Assembly (NCBI RefSeq): GCF_022180385.2
Contig: NZ_BQME02000002.1
Coordinates: 1,302,001 to 1,366,000 of the forward strand
Origin: Paenibacillus sp. L3-i20
Lineage (GTDB): Bacteria > Bacillota > Bacilli > Paenibacillales > Paenibacillaceae
DNA: 64,000 nucleotides
Direction: 5' to 3'
Shown: in pieces, positions 1 to 8,891 of the stretch
Layout of the letters: each line of letters starts with the position of its first letter
How positions within the stretch are numbered: the first letter of the stretch is position 1
The notes under the pieces: generated by a model
Told to the model about the DNA's origin: nothing
What the model saw: only the letters and a program-made list of their open reading frames with translations
Databases searched by the model: none
Position numbers and translations under genes: made by a program

Positions 1-135
1 GGTCGGGGTGTGGTCAACTATGCAGCTTGGCAATTGAAAGCAGCGGCTGGCTTAAGCACAGATGAGGTTTCCCGTAGAATTGAAGTAACACGAATTGAAG
101 TCATTCATCGCGATGAATGGATTACTCTTAAATAA
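1..135 (+). CDS. proB: Glutamate 5-kinase, C-terminal fragment (cut by window start)
   Basis: The first 135 bases are an open frame with no start in the window, ending in TAA. The 44 residues begin GRGVVNYAAWQLKAAAG and end in EWITLK. This resembles the end of the C-terminal PUA domain of ProB, which makes gamma-glutamyl phosphate in proline synthesis. proA follows after 24 bases with a good ribosome site, which supports the reading. The catalytic kinase domain lies outside the window. Confidence 0.85.
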   Translation, partial: GRGVVNYAAWQLKAAAGLSTDEVSRRIEVTRIEVIHRDEWITLK

Positions 136-159
136 ATTGGATTCGGGAGGCAAAGAGAT

Positions 160-1410
160 ATGTTAAGTGAAGTGAGACAAAAGGCAATGCTCGCTCAAGA
201 TGCGGCAGCCATTATGAATCGGATGACAACCCAGGAAAAAAATGATGCGCTAATCGCGATGGCAGACGCACTAATAGCTCGGCAAGAAGAGCTGATTGCT
301 GCTAATGCTGAGGATTTACTAAGGGGTGAAAGTCAAGGCACTAGCCCCTCCCTGCTGGATCGACTTGCTCTCAATAGTGAACGTATTGCAGGTATTGCCG
401 ATGGGCTCCGTCAAATTGTCGATCTCCCAGATCCTGTTGGTGGGCTGCTTGAATCATTCGAACGTCCTAACGGTATGAAAGTAGAGAAAATACGTGTGCC
501 GCTTGGTGTTATTGGTATGATCTATGAGGCAAGACCTAATGTAACGGTTGATGCAGCAGGTCTATGTCTAAAAACGAGCAATACTGTCGTATTGCGAGGC
601 GGTTCAGCAGCGATTTCTTCAAATCGTAAAATCGTAGAGATTTTAAAAGATGCGTTGACTTCAACAAAATTGCCTAGTGATGCTATACAATTAATTGAAG
701 ATTCGGATCGTGCTTCCGTAGGCGAAATGCTAAAGCTTAATGGATTGCTTGATGTCGTTATTCCAAGAGGCGGTGCTGCACTGATTCGGAATGTGATCGA
801 AAATGCTACCGTGCCCGTCATAGAAACTGGTGCTGGCATTTGCCACGTTTATATTGATGACTCAGCAGAACTTGAGATGGCAATTTCGATTGCTTTCAAT
901 GGCAAAGTACAACGTCCATCAGTGTGCAACTCCATTGAAACGTTGTTAATCCATGAAGCGGTAGCCAAAACTTCAATTCAAAAAATAGCTCAATCGTTTA
1001 TCGACGCAAATGTTGAACTTCGCGGCTGTGAGCGTACACTTTCACTGCTCCCTGGGATCAAGCTTGCATCCGATGATGACTACAGCACTGAATACAATGA
1101 CTACATTCTTAACGTGAAAATAGTCGATAACATAGATGAAGCACTTCATCATATAAGAAAACATGGAACGAAACATTCGGAATGTATCGTGACTGAAACC
1201 GAAGAAAATGCTTCCAAATTTCTGCAAGAAGTTGATGCAGCAGCTGTTTATCATAATGTTTCCACTCGATTTACAGATGGGTTTGAATTCGGCTTTGGCG
1301 CAGAGATAGGCATTAGTACACAAAAGTTGCATGCACGTGGACCGATGGGCTTACCTGCTTTGACTTCAACAAAATATCGTATTTTTGGCACTGGTCAAAT
1401 TCGCAACTAA
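160..1410 (+). CDS. proA: Glutamate-5-semialdehyde dehydrogenase (gamma-glutamyl phosphate reductase)
   Basis: Second enzyme of proline synthesis. It reduces gamma-glutamyl phosphate to glutamate-5-semialdehyde with NADPH in the cytosol. The 416-aa length is normal for the family. The catalytic cysteine is Cys256 in QRPSVCNSIET, and the family segment GVIGMIYEARPNVTVD lies at about residues 116-131. The ATG is preceded by GGGAGG at a suitable distance. It lies between proB and proC, completing a proBAC order. Confidence 0.97.
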   Translation: MLSEVRQKAMLAQDAAAIMNRMTTQEKNDALIAMADALIARQEELIAANAEDLLRGESQGTSPSLLDRLALNSERIAGIADGLRQIVDLPDPVGGLLESFERPNGMKVEKIRVPLGVIGMIYEARPNVTVDAAGLCLKTSNTVVLRGGSAAISSNRKIVEILKDALTSTKLPSDAIQLIEDSDRASVGEMLKLNGLLDVVIPRGGAALIRNVIENATVPVIETGAGICHVYIDDSAELEMAISIAFNGKVQRPSVCNSIETLLIHEAVAKTSIQKIAQSFIDANVELRGCERTLSLLPGIKLASDDDYSTEYNDYILNVKIVDNIDEALHHIRKHGTKHSECIVTETEENASKFLQEVDAAAVYHNVSTRFTDGFEFGFGAEIGISTQKLHARGPMGLPALTSTKYRIFGTGQIRN

Positions 1411-1434
1411 TTCATATACAGGAGGAATTGTAAT

Positions 1435-2301
1435 ATGTCTCATATCATTCAAACCGACATATCATCAAAGCGCATTTGCTTCTTCGGAGCTGGTTCTATG
1501 GCTGAGGCGATCGCTCGTGGACTCATTCATGAAAAGCTAGTGGAACCAACTATGATTTCAATGTTGAATCGCAGCAACGAAACACGACTTAATGAACTGC
1601 ACGAACGTTATGGTGTGCAAACAATCGTTCAAGGTTCATCGAATGAAGCCTATCTTCGAGAGGCAGATATTATTTTTCTTGCAATGAAACCTAAAGATGC
1701 TGTAGAAGCAATTGCTGGGCTTGCCCCATTGCTTCATTCAAAGCAGCTAATTATTTCTGTAATTGCAGGACTATCCATCACTTCAATGGAGCGTTTGCTA
1801 AGTGATCAACAGCCAATCGTGCGATCGATGCCAAATACTTCGAGTACAATAGGATTAGGCGCAACCGGCATCAGCTATTCGGATGCCGTAGATGCTGATC
1901 AACGTCTCGTTACAGAAGCTATTTTCAAATCAATCGGTCTGAATGCAATCGTGGATGAATCGTTGCAAACATCCATTACTGGTGTTTCTGGAAGCGGACC
2001 TGCTTATGTTTACTTTATAATGGAATCGATGCTAAAAGCTGCAGATGAGTTAGGTCTTGAACCTGATATGGCAAGAGAGCTAGTTGTACAAACTGTACTT
2101 GGTGCAGCCCAAATGGTCAAATTGACTGGTGAAGCTCCCGAGGAACTGCGACGCAAAGTTACATCCCCTAACGGTACAACGCAAGCTGCAATTGAGCTTA
2201 TGGCGCAAGGCGGCTTGCCAGAAGCAATTATTAAAGGGATGCATCGATCTGCTACACGCGCAGCTGAGATAGGTGCTGACATGGAAAGGAGCATACTTTA
2301 A
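1435..2301 (+). CDS. proC: Pyrroline-5-carboxylate reductase
   Basis: Last step of proline synthesis, NAD(P)H-dependent reduction of pyrroline-5-carboxylate. The N-terminal Rossmann motif GAGSMAEAI is at residues 18-26, and the family signature GSGPAYVYFIME is near residue 185. The 288-aa length is slightly longer than the usual 260-280 because of a short N-terminal extension. The ribosome site GGAGG is at 1421-1425. The TAA stop shares its last base with the ATG of mtnW, so the two are probably translationally coupled. Confidence 0.96.
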   Translation: MSHIIQTDISSKRICFFGAGSMAEAIARGLIHEKLVEPTMISMLNRSNETRLNELHERYGVQTIVQGSSNEAYLREADIIFLAMKPKDAVEAIAGLAPLLHSKQLIISVIAGLSITSMERLLSDQQPIVRSMPNTSSTIGLGATGISYSDAVDADQRLVTEAIFKSIGLNAIVDESLQTSITGVSGSGPAYVYFIMESMLKAADELGLEPDMARELVVQTVLGAAQMVKLTGEAPEELRRKVTSPNGTTQAAIELMAQGGLPEAIIKGMHRSATRAAEIGADMERSIL

Positions 2302-3533
2302 TGAGCCAAGTTTGTGTAGCTACCTATCGGTCCTACGATGATCGTGCTGACTTTCATAAAAAGGCGCTCTCTATTGCAGTTGGTTTAACAGTAGGGAGCT
2401 GGACAGATCTACCTGAAGCGCAAAAAGCGGAAATGGAGAAGCATCTAGGTAAAGTATTGTCTGTAGATGTTTATGAGCCGGCGAATCATGCTCCCGGAGA
2501 ACGTTACGCGGATATTCGTATCGCATATCCAGATATCAACTTCAGCCGCGACCTCCCTGCTCTTCTAGTTACTGTATTTGGTAAGCTGTCGATGGACGGG
2601 CGGATTAAACTGCTTGACCTTGATGTATCGGAATCATTTGTATCAGCATTCCCTGGTCCTAAGTTCGGTCTAGAAGGTGTTCGTGGTCTTTTAGGTGTTC
2701 ATGATAGACCATTACTTATGAGCATATTCAAATCCGTTGTAGGTCACGATCTAACGAATCTGCAAGAGCAATTTTACAAGCAGGCATTAGGCGGAGTTGA
2801 CCTGATAAAAGACGACGAGATTTTATTCGAAAATCCGCTTACTCCACTTGAGAAACGTGTAGAGGCTTGTATGGAGGCTGCACGAAAAGCGGAAGTGGAA
2901 ACGGGACAAAAGTTATTGTATGCGGTTAATTTGACGGGACCTACTTCTCAACTTGCAGTTAATGCGCGTAAAGCGATAGATGCTGGAGCTAACGCGCTCT
3001 TATTTAATGCATTGGCATATGGCTACGATGTTCTTCATGAACTGAGCAGTGATCCAACCATTAATGTGCCGATTGCTGCGCACCCTGCACTTGCGGGAGC
3101 AATCTATCCGTCTCCACAATATGGAATTAGCGCTTCCCTTCTATTAGGAAAACTAATGAGACTTGCAGGAGCGGATCTAGTTCTATTCCCTTCTCCATAT
3201 GGCTCTGTCGTCATGCCTAAAGAAGAAAATTTGGCTGTTAAGGATGCTCTGTTAAGCCCGCTCCATGGATTACGAGCAAGCTTCCCAGTACCATCTGCGG
3301 GTATACATCCTGGCCTTGTTCCGTTAATATTAAAGGACTTTGGCAGCGATGTTGTTGTCAACGCTGGCGGCGGCATTCACGGTCATTCCATGGGAACAGC
3401 TGCTGGGGGACAAGCATTCCGTCAAGCGATCTCTGCTACTCTTAACGGTACGCCACTTCAAGAAGCAGCTTATGCGCCTGGGAACGAGGCATTACAAGCC
3501 GCAATACAATCATGGGGGATAAAAGACGCATGA
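2301..3533 (+). CDS. mtnW: 2,3-diketo-5-methylthiopentyl-1-phosphate enolase (RuBisCO-like protein)
   Basis: Methionine salvage enzyme that enolises 2,3-diketo-5-methylthiopentyl-1-phosphate. It is a form IV RuBisCO homologue of 410 aa. The segment GGVDLIKDDE at 164-173 contains the lysine (K170) that is carbamylated in RuBisCO-superfamily enzymes, and the downstream KDDE acids bind metal. It is followed directly by mtnX and mtnB, the next genes of the Bacillus-type pathway. It starts on the last base of the proC stop, which ties salvage to the proline operon. Confidence 0.95.
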   Translation: MSQVCVATYRSYDDRADFHKKALSIAVGLTVGSWTDLPEAQKAEMEKHLGKVLSVDVYEPANHAPGERYADIRIAYPDINFSRDLPALLVTVFGKLSMDGRIKLLDLDVSESFVSAFPGPKFGLEGVRGLLGVHDRPLLMSIFKSVVGHDLTNLQEQFYKQALGGVDLIKDDEILFENPLTPLEKRVEACMEAARKAEVETGQKLLYAVNLTGPTSQLAVNARKAIDAGANALLFNALAYGYDVLHELSSDPTINVPIAAHPALAGAIYPSPQYGISASLLLGKLMRLAGADLVLFPSPYGSVVMPKEENLAVKDALLSPLHGLRASFPVPSAGIHPGLVPLILKDFGSDVVVNAGGGIHGHSMGTAAGGQAFRQAISATLNGTPLQEAAYAPGNEALQAAIQSWGIKDA

Positions 3534-4210
3534 CAAAACCACTAACATCTAAGAAACGCATCGTGTTTTGCGACTTCGACGGTACGATTACTGTTAATGA
3601 CAATATTATTGCGATCATTAAACATTTTAACCCTACTGGGTGGGAGCCTATCGCTCAAAAAACGATATCAACTGAACTATCGATTAAAGATGGTGTTGGT
3701 CAATTATTCAAATTGATACCTGCATCGATGCAAGAGGAAGTAATTGAGTTTGGAATATCCAATGCCAAAATTCGTGATGGTTTTGCTCAATTTCTTACTT
3801 TTTGCAAAGAACAGGACATCGCCTTTTATGTAACTAGCGGCGGCATTGATTTTTTTGTATACCCGATATTGGAGTCATTCGATATCCCGCGCGACCACAT
3901 TTATTGCAACGAAAGCTCATTTGCAGGCCAACAAATCGAAATATTATGGCCACACACTTGTGACGAGCATTGCAACAACAATTGCGGGATGTGTAAAACG
4001 ACTATCATGCGCAACTTCCCATCCGATCAGTATGAACGTATTATTATCGGCGATAGTGTAACTGATTTTGAAGGAGCAAAGCTTGCTGATATTGTCTTCT
4101 CCCGTTCTCATTTGACTACAAAATGTAAAGAACTTGGCATAGCACATACGGAATATGAAACGTTTTTCGATATTATTGAAGCTATGAGCTCTGAAAGGAA
4201 GACAACGTAA
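3530..4210 (+). CDS. mtnX: 2-hydroxy-3-keto-5-methylthiopentenyl-1-phosphate phosphatase
   Basis: HAD-superfamily phosphatase acting after MtnW in methionine salvage. The nucleophile motif CDFDGTIT (Asp15 and Asp17) is at the N terminus, and IIGDSVTDFEGAK near residue 175 supplies the late HAD acidic motif. An in-frame ATG at 3512 would add six residues. I prefer the ATG at 3530, which overlaps the mtnW stop as ATGA and has GGGGG at 3514-3518 as ribosome site. That gives 226 aa. A Cys/His cluster (CDEHCNNNCGMC) in the middle is typical of the family. Confidence 0.94.
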   Translation: MTKPLTSKKRIVFCDFDGTITVNDNIIAIIKHFNPTGWEPIAQKTISTELSIKDGVGQLFKLIPASMQEEVIEFGISNAKIRDGFAQFLTFCKEQDIAFYVTSGGIDFFVYPILESFDIPRDHIYCNESSFAGQQIEILWPHTCDEHCNNNCGMCKTTIMRNFPSDQYERIIIGDSVTDFEGAKLADIVFSRSHLTTKCKELGIAHTEYETFFDIIEAMSSERKTT

Positions 4211-4863
4211 TGAGTTTTGACCAAATTAAAACCGAAACGAAACAACTTGCACTATCTGAGCTGCGCGACGTAAAGGAGCTATTCGCTTCCCGTGGTTGGT
4301 TTCCTGGTACAAGCGGCAACCTCTCTGTACGTGTAGGTGACTACTCACCTGAGCAGTTCCATTTTGCAATTACAGCAAGTGGCAAAGATAAGACGGTACA
4401 TACACCGGAAGATTATTTGTTTGTTGATCATGAAGGAAAAGCATGTGAGTCTACGTCGCTTAAGCCATCCGCGGAAACATTAATCCATTGTGAAATTTAC
4501 AGACTGACAGGCGCTGGTGCAATTTTTCACGTACACACTGTATTCAATAATATTATTTCAGAGTATTTCTGGGATCGTAAATCTGTGCCTGTTGATGGTG
4601 TTGAGCTCATTAAAGCATTTAATATTTGGGATGAAGAGGCACATATCGATATACCGATCGTGTCGAACTTCACACATATCCCTTCTATCGTGCCAGAAGT
4701 AACGGAGTCCATTAACCTACAAATTCCAGGTATTATTCTTAGAAAACATGGCATTTATGCTTGGGGTGCTAATGCATTTGAGGCAAAACGTCATCTGGAA
4801 GCATTTGAATTTATTTTCGAATATGTGTACCGCTTTGAGCTATTGAAAAATAGTCAACGATAA
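4210..4863 (+). CDS. mtnB: Methylthioribulose-1-phosphate dehydratase
   Basis: Class II aldolase-fold, zinc-dependent dehydratase that converts methylthioribulose-1-phosphate to the diketo compound used by MtnW. The 217 aa contain PGTSGNLSVR near the N terminus, the metal-binding pair in FHVHTVF, and the late histidine in RKHGIYAWG. It is the last gene before the terminator at 4875-4909. The mtnX stop TAA shares a base with its ATG. The other salvage genes (mtnA, mtnK, mtnD) are not in the window. Confidence 0.95.
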   Translation: MSFDQIKTETKQLALSELRDVKELFASRGWFPGTSGNLSVRVGDYSPEQFHFAITASGKDKTVHTPEDYLFVDHEGKACESTSLKPSAETLIHCEIYRLTGAGAIFHVHTVFNNIISEYFWDRKSVPVDGVELIKAFNIWDEEAHIDIPIVSNFTHIPSIVPEVTESINLQIPGIILRKHGIYAWGANAFEAKRHLEAFEFIFEYVYRFELLKNSQR

Positions 4864-4874
4864 GCATCCAATAA

Positions 4875-4909
4875 AACTGAAGTTGCTTCTTGCAGCTTCA
4901 GTTTTTTTT
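4875..4909 (+). terminator. Intrinsic terminator of proBAC-mtnWXB
   Basis: AACTGAAG pairs with CTTCAGTT around a short loop (an 11-bp stem if one G-U pair is allowed) and is followed by an uninterrupted T tract. It lies 12 bases after the mtnB stop. Confidence 0.93.
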
Positions 4910-4920
4910 CAAATTGTTGC

Positions 4921-4951
4921 TTGACCTTAACGTTACGTGAACGTTCATAAT
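4921..4951 (+). promoter_or_regulatory. MerR-type promoter with 19-bp spacer and operator
   Basis: TTGACC (4921-4926) and CATAAT (4946-4951) are separated by 19 bp, the over-long spacing that MerR-family activators correct by twisting DNA. The spacer holds two copies of the self-palindromic hexamer AACGTT (4929-4934 and 4940-4945). The predicted transcript would start about 13 bases before the ATG of the MerR gene, so autoregulation is likely. Spacing and repeats are seen; binding is inferred. Confidence 0.7.
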
Positions 4952-4971
4952 GGTTTAATGAGGTGATGACA

Positions 4972-5973
4972 ATGCAAGTTCATCAAGCAGCTAAAGCACT
5001 TGGTGTAACGCCAAGAACACTCCGATTCTATGAGGAAAAAGGTTTAGTAGCACCCGGTAAGGAAATGGAAAATGGATATCGCTATTATCGGCAAGAAGAT
5101 ATTGAAACACTTCGTTGGGTCGTTTCCTTGAGAGAATTAGGCATGTCGCTCTCTCAAATTAAAGGAATCGTTGCTAACATAAATAATGCGGATATTTTCA
5201 TTAGAAAGCTCGATCTTGCTCGCTCTGAACTGTACGCTGAGCTCTCCGATACGATTGATGCGCTCGGTGCATTCGACGCAACGATGGACGCATGGAGACG
5301 TAGTGGCGTTCCACAGCTGGATCAAGCGGAACTTTCAGCGAAACGTCTTAGAGGACAACGAGTACTACGTTCATCTTGGAGTGACCGATGGAAGTATGAT
5401 GAGATCGCCCTTCAATATGGCGCCAAGGCACCGATAATTGCATTATCTAGCTTCATTGAACCCGAGCTTTATGAACAAGCTCTTGTCCGGACTTCGGAGT
5501 GGGTTGACCCTCTCGATGGGGAAAATGGTCTAGAGGTTGGTGCAGGCAGCGGAAATCTATCCGTCATGTTAAACTTACCTGGTGTTCAATTAACTTTGGT
5601 TGAGCAATCTGCAGAAATGTTATCCATTTTGCGAGAGCGACTACCGCTTACTGATACAAGGCAAGGCAATCTACTAGCGCTTCCGCTAAGCGGCAGAACA
5701 TTTAACTTTATTGCCTGTAGCTTCGCTCTTCAACACCTTGAGCATGAAGGTCAACTGTTAGCATTAGCAGAGATGGATCGTGTACTTCTAGCTAATGGCA
5801 GACTAGTTCTTACAGGTTTTATGAACAACAAAAAAAGCCCAGATAACGTGGATAAGGGGATGACCCCTTCTCTGTTACCTGAGCTTATTGAATGGCTAAA
5901 GTGTCATCATTATTCTGTCATAAACGAACAATTAAGCCACGATGTGTTCATTCTTTTTGCTGAGAAGCAGTAA
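4972..5973 (+). CDS. MerR-family regulator fused to a SAM-dependent methyltransferase
   Basis: The N-terminal 70 residues are a MerR winged helix (QAAKALGVTPRTLRFYEEKGL, then NGYRYYRQEDIETLRWV), followed by a dimerisation helix to about residue 120. The C-terminal half is a class I methyltransferase with the SAM loop LEVGAGSGNLS near residue 190 and a C(S/A)FALQHLEH segment typical of Methyltransf_11 enzymes. In known MerR proteins the C-terminal domain senses a ligand; here it could sense or modify one. The start at 4972 has GAGGTGA five bases upstream; GTG 4963 and ATG 4966 are less likely. It is monocistronic. Confidence 0.85.
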   Translation: MQVHQAAKALGVTPRTLRFYEEKGLVAPGKEMENGYRYYRQEDIETLRWVVSLRELGMSLSQIKGIVANINNADIFIRKLDLARSELYAELSDTIDALGAFDATMDAWRRSGVPQLDQAELSAKRLRGQRVLRSSWSDRWKYDEIALQYGAKAPIIALSSFIEPELYEQALVRTSEWVDPLDGENGLEVGAGSGNLSVMLNLPGVQLTLVEQSAEMLSILRERLPLTDTRQGNLLALPLSGRTFNFIACSFALQHLEHEGQLLALAEMDRVLLANGRLVLTGFMNNKKSPDNVDKGMTPSLLPELIEWLKCHHYSVINEQLSHDVFILFAEKQ

Positions 5974-6006
5974 TTCCGAGTGAAAGAAAGCAAGGTATTG
6001 TATCAA

Positions 6007-6690
6007 TTACTTTGCTCTCCCTCCAAAAAACTTCTGGGAATGCGCTCTAGCTTCCTCAACATTCGTTATTCGATTACGACTCCATTCAATCAATATACGA
6101 TCGATATAGCGCAAGCTGAGCTTTCCTGCAAATACCGCTTCTTTCAAAGCAAATAATATGATCTCTTCCGTATATCGATCTTGATCGAGCCAGTTGCTGA
6201 TCGTCTCACATTCCATCGGAGACAATAATCTTCCAAACTCCTGTTCAAAAACAGAAAACAAGTTGGAGACTGGTTTAGTTTCCTGTGCGGCAGGCTGACG
6301 TTCAGCTTTTTTTGCCTCTCGCTTCGCAGTAGCAGACCATTCTGCTGCCTTCATCAGCCAACCGCTCCAGTTATACCGCTCTGCCTGCATACCAGATTCG
6401 CTATCGATATAATCGTCTATTGTGAGGAAGCCGTCTTTCATTAAACGTCCAAGCATAGTGCCGATATTCCGTACATTCGTACCCATTCGATCGGCTAATT
6501 GTTCAAGTGTAGGGAAGTCATTCCTCTCCACATCGGTGTATTGCATAATCTGAAAGATCAGCATCGCTTCCGATTCAGAGATACCTAGACTGTTATAGCT
6601 ACGTAAGAGCATACTGGGAATGTATATTCCACCTTCATTAATTGCAGCTGCAATGCCATGGGTATATGCCTTCCAAATCTCTTCGCTCAT
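6007..6690 (-). CDS. dnaD: DnaD-family replication initiation protein
   Basis: DnaD loads the replicative helicase at oriC and during restart in Firmicutes. The 227-aa protein has an N-terminal winged helix (LEQLADRMGTNVRNIGTMLGRLMKDGFL, about 60-90), a charged linker, and a C-terminal DnaD/DnaB2 domain (FSVFEQEFGRLLSPME to WSRNRITNVEEARAHS). The family YxxxI/W end segment is visible as YIDRILIEWSRNRI. In B. subtilis dnaD is followed by nth; here it is the last gene after ackA and converges on the MerR gene. Confidence 0.9.
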   Translation of the reverse strand: MSEEIWKAYTHGIAAAINEGGIYIPSMLLRSYNSLGISESEAMLIFQIMQYTDVERNDFPTLEQLADRMGTNVRNIGTMLGRLMKDGFLTIDDYIDSESGMQAERYNWSGWLMKAAEWSATAKREAKKAERQPAAQETKPVSNLFSVFEQEFGRLLSPMECETISNWLDQDRYTEEIILFALKEAVFAGKLSLRYIDRILIEWSRNRITNVEEARAHSQKFFGGRAK

Positions 6691-6710
6691 GCGCAGCCTC
6701 TCCCCTCATC

Positions 6711-7910
6711 CTAACCTTGAACGATTTTGTACGTATCGCGAGCTATAAGCAGTTCTTCGTTCGTTGGAACAACCAATACTTTAATGCGCGAATTTGGTGT
6801 TGAAATTTCACGAGCTTCTTTGCTTCTCTTCGCATTAAGCTCTTCGTCAAGTTCAATTCCTAAGAACGTGATGCCCTCACATACCGCTTTACGAAGATCA
6901 GAAGAGTTTTCACCTACGCCCGCTGTAAACACTAATGTGTCTATACCGTTCATTGCAGCTGCATATGCTCCAATGTACTTTTTAACACGATAAACATACA
7001 TATCGAATGCAAGCTTAGCATTTTTGTCGCCTTCATTCATTGCTTCCGTTACTTCACGCATATCGCTGCTAATTCCAGAGATAGCAAGCATACCGCTATG
7101 TTTGTTCAACATTGAATTTGCTTCGTTCAATGTAAGTTCTTCCTTATTCATTACAAACGGAACAATGGCAGGGTCAATATCCCCACTTCTCGTTCCCATC
7201 ATTAAACCTTCCAGCGGTGTCATACCCATGCTAGTATCAAATGATTTGCCGTCCAAAATTGCAGCACAACTTGCACCGTTTCCGATATGGCAAGTAACCA
7301 TTTTTAACGACTCTAGCGGTTTCTTAAGGAAACGAGCCGCTTTGTCACTCACATACGAATGAGAAGTTCCATGGAAACCATAACGACGAATTTTGTGTCT
7401 GCGGTAAAGAACCGTCGGTATCGGATACAAATATGAAGTTTTCGGCATCGTTTGGTGGAATGCTGTATCAAAAACAACAACTTGAGGAACATTCGGCATA
7501 TTCGTTTCTACTGCTGTAATACCCATCATATGAGCTGGGTTATGAAGCGGAGCAAGATCGAATAGTCGACGAATTTCAAGTTTTACTTCTGAGGTTACTA
7601 ATACAGAACCTTTAAACACTTCACCGCCATGTACGATTCGATGGCCAACAGCATCAATTTCATTCATTGAAGCAAGAACACCATGTTCTTTATGCGTCAG
7701 CATATCGGTAACTCTTTTTACAGCTGTAACATGATCCAAAATTTCACTAACAACACGAACCTCTTGTTTATCTGCTGGCTCATGAGTTACGATCGATGAA
7801 TCCATCCCGATTCTCTCTACACGCCCGCTTGCAAGAACACTTTCGTCTCTCATATCATACAGCTGGTATTTAAGCGATGAGCTTCCAGCATTAATTACTA
7901 GTACTTTCAT
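6711..7910 (-). CDS. ackA: Acetate kinase
   Basis: Makes ATP and acetate from acetyl phosphate in overflow metabolism. The 399-aa length is normal. Motifs seen are NAGSSSLKYQL at 7-17, GHRIVHGGE near 90, HGTSHSYV near 180, and the phosphate-binding stretch TCHIGNGAS near 208. The ATG shares a base with the stop of the upstream dehydrogenase gene, so the two are coupled. Production of acetyl-CoA intermediates and acetate in one transcript fits fermentative overflow. Confidence 0.97.
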   Translation of the reverse strand: MKVLVINAGSSSLKYQLYDMRDESVLASGRVERIGMDSSIVTHEPADKQEVRVVSEILDHVTAVKRVTDMLTHKEHGVLASMNEIDAVGHRIVHGGEVFKGSVLVTSEVKLEIRRLFDLAPLHNPAHMMGITAVETNMPNVPQVVVFDTAFHQTMPKTSYLYPIPTVLYRRHKIRRYGFHGTSHSYVSDKAARFLKKPLESLKMVTCHIGNGASCAAILDGKSFDTSMGMTPLEGLMMGTRSGDIDPAIVPFVMNKEELTLNEANSMLNKHSGMLAISGISSDMREVTEAMNEGDKNAKLAFDMYVYRVKKYIGAYAAAMNGIDTLVFTAGVGENSSDLRKAVCEGITFLGIELDEELNAKRSKEAREISTPNSRIKVLVVPTNEELLIARDTYKIVQG

Positions 7911-8779
7911 TAGATCCGATCCCCATCCTTGTCATAGTGGAAGAAGCCTACTCCAGATTTGGCTCCTAGATGCCCTGCACGTACCATCTTCTTAAGTACG
8001 ATCGAAGGTCGATATTTCAATTCTCCATATTCACGGAACATACGCTCAAGTGCTGCAAGCACAGAGTCAAGGCCAAATCGGTCAGCCATTTCGAATGGTC
8101 CGTTTTGGAAGGAATAACCGACACGCATAGCGTTATCGATATCTTGGGCTGAGGCAACGCCTTCTTCCAAAACATGAAGCGCTTCGTTTATAAACAAGCA
8201 AATTAAACGTGTTGTAACGAAGCCAGGAGATTCAAACACCATGACACCCTTTTTAAGGATGATTTCCTCTACAAAATGTTTCGTTTGAGCAAATGTTTCA
8301 TCTGACGTCTTTAAACCACGAACGATTTCAACTAAATCAATTTTTGATACTGGATATATGAAATGCAGCCCGATTACTCGTGCAGGCATAGACGTTACGC
8401 TGGCTAGCTCCGTCAAACTTAATGTTGACGTATTGCTTGCAAGAATCGTGTTTTCTCCACATATGCTGTCCAAACGTTCAAAAATTTCTTTCTTCGCTTC
8501 CAAATCCTCAGTAATCGTCTCAATAACAAGCTCACAATCTGCAAGCTCTTCAAATTGTTTGGCACTACTAATTTTGGAGAGAATAAGTTTTTTCTCTGCA
8601 CCAGTCAATGCCCACTTCTCAATTTGCTTATCAAGATTACTTTCAATCATTTGCAACCCATAGGAAAGACGTTCATCCGAAACCTCGATGACTACGACAT
8701 CTAATCCTTTTGCGGCAAGCATTTCTGCAATACCTTGTCCCATCGTTCCTAAACCAATTACTCCAACCTTTTTTATCAT
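7910..8779 (-). CDS. 3-hydroxybutyryl-CoA dehydrogenase
   Basis: NAD(P)-dependent 3-hydroxyacyl-CoA dehydrogenase of 289 aa (Hbd/MmgB type). The N-terminal GLGTMGQGIAEML Rossmann motif is at 9-21, NTSTLSLTEL is near 117, the catalytic LHFIYPV is near 140, and the C-terminal domain has GPFEMADRFGLD. It could serve butanoate or beta-oxidation metabolism, or polyhydroxybutyrate turnover. A TATAAT at 8819-8824 upstream is a possible -10; no strong -35 was found. It starts the hbd-ackA-dnaD run. Confidence 0.9.
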   Translation of the reverse strand: MIKKVGVIGLGTMGQGIAEMLAAKGLDVVVIEVSDERLSYGLQMIESNLDKQIEKWALTGAEKKLILSKISSAKQFEELADCELVIETITEDLEAKKEIFERLDSICGENTILASNTSTLSLTELASVTSMPARVIGLHFIYPVSKIDLVEIVRGLKTSDETFAQTKHFVEEIILKKGVMVFESPGFVTTRLICLFINEALHVLEEGVASAQDIDNAMRVGYSFQNGPFEMADRFGLDSVLAALERMFREYGELKYRPSIVLKKMVRAGHLGAKSGVGFFHYDKDGDRI

Positions 8780-8844
8780 CTGCTGTAACTGCTCCCTCTA
8801 GATAGTGTCTCAATCCTTATTATAACGAATAAAAAGCAAATAAA

Positions 8845-8868
8845 GAAGGCGGATGTGTGTCCGCCTTC
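8845..8868 (-). terminator. Intrinsic terminator after the FtsH-like gene
   Basis: GAAGGCGGA and TCCGCCTTC form a perfect 9-bp stem with a 6-base loop. On the minus strand it is followed by TTTATTTGCTTTTT. It separates the FtsH-like pair from hbd. Confidence 0.88.
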
Positions 8869-8891
8869 ATATTGTTGAAATTGTAAACGTT

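Noticed and set aside
522..839. Long open frames antisense to proA, trp and other genes
   Set aside because: They lie opposite clear family genes, lack ribosome sites and encode low-complexity or Ser/Ile-rich products; they are shadows.
6000..6025. Bidirectional terminator between the MerR gene and dnaD
   Set aside because: The AGCAAGGTATTG / CAATTACTTTGCT pairing is imperfect and lacks a clear T tract on either strand.
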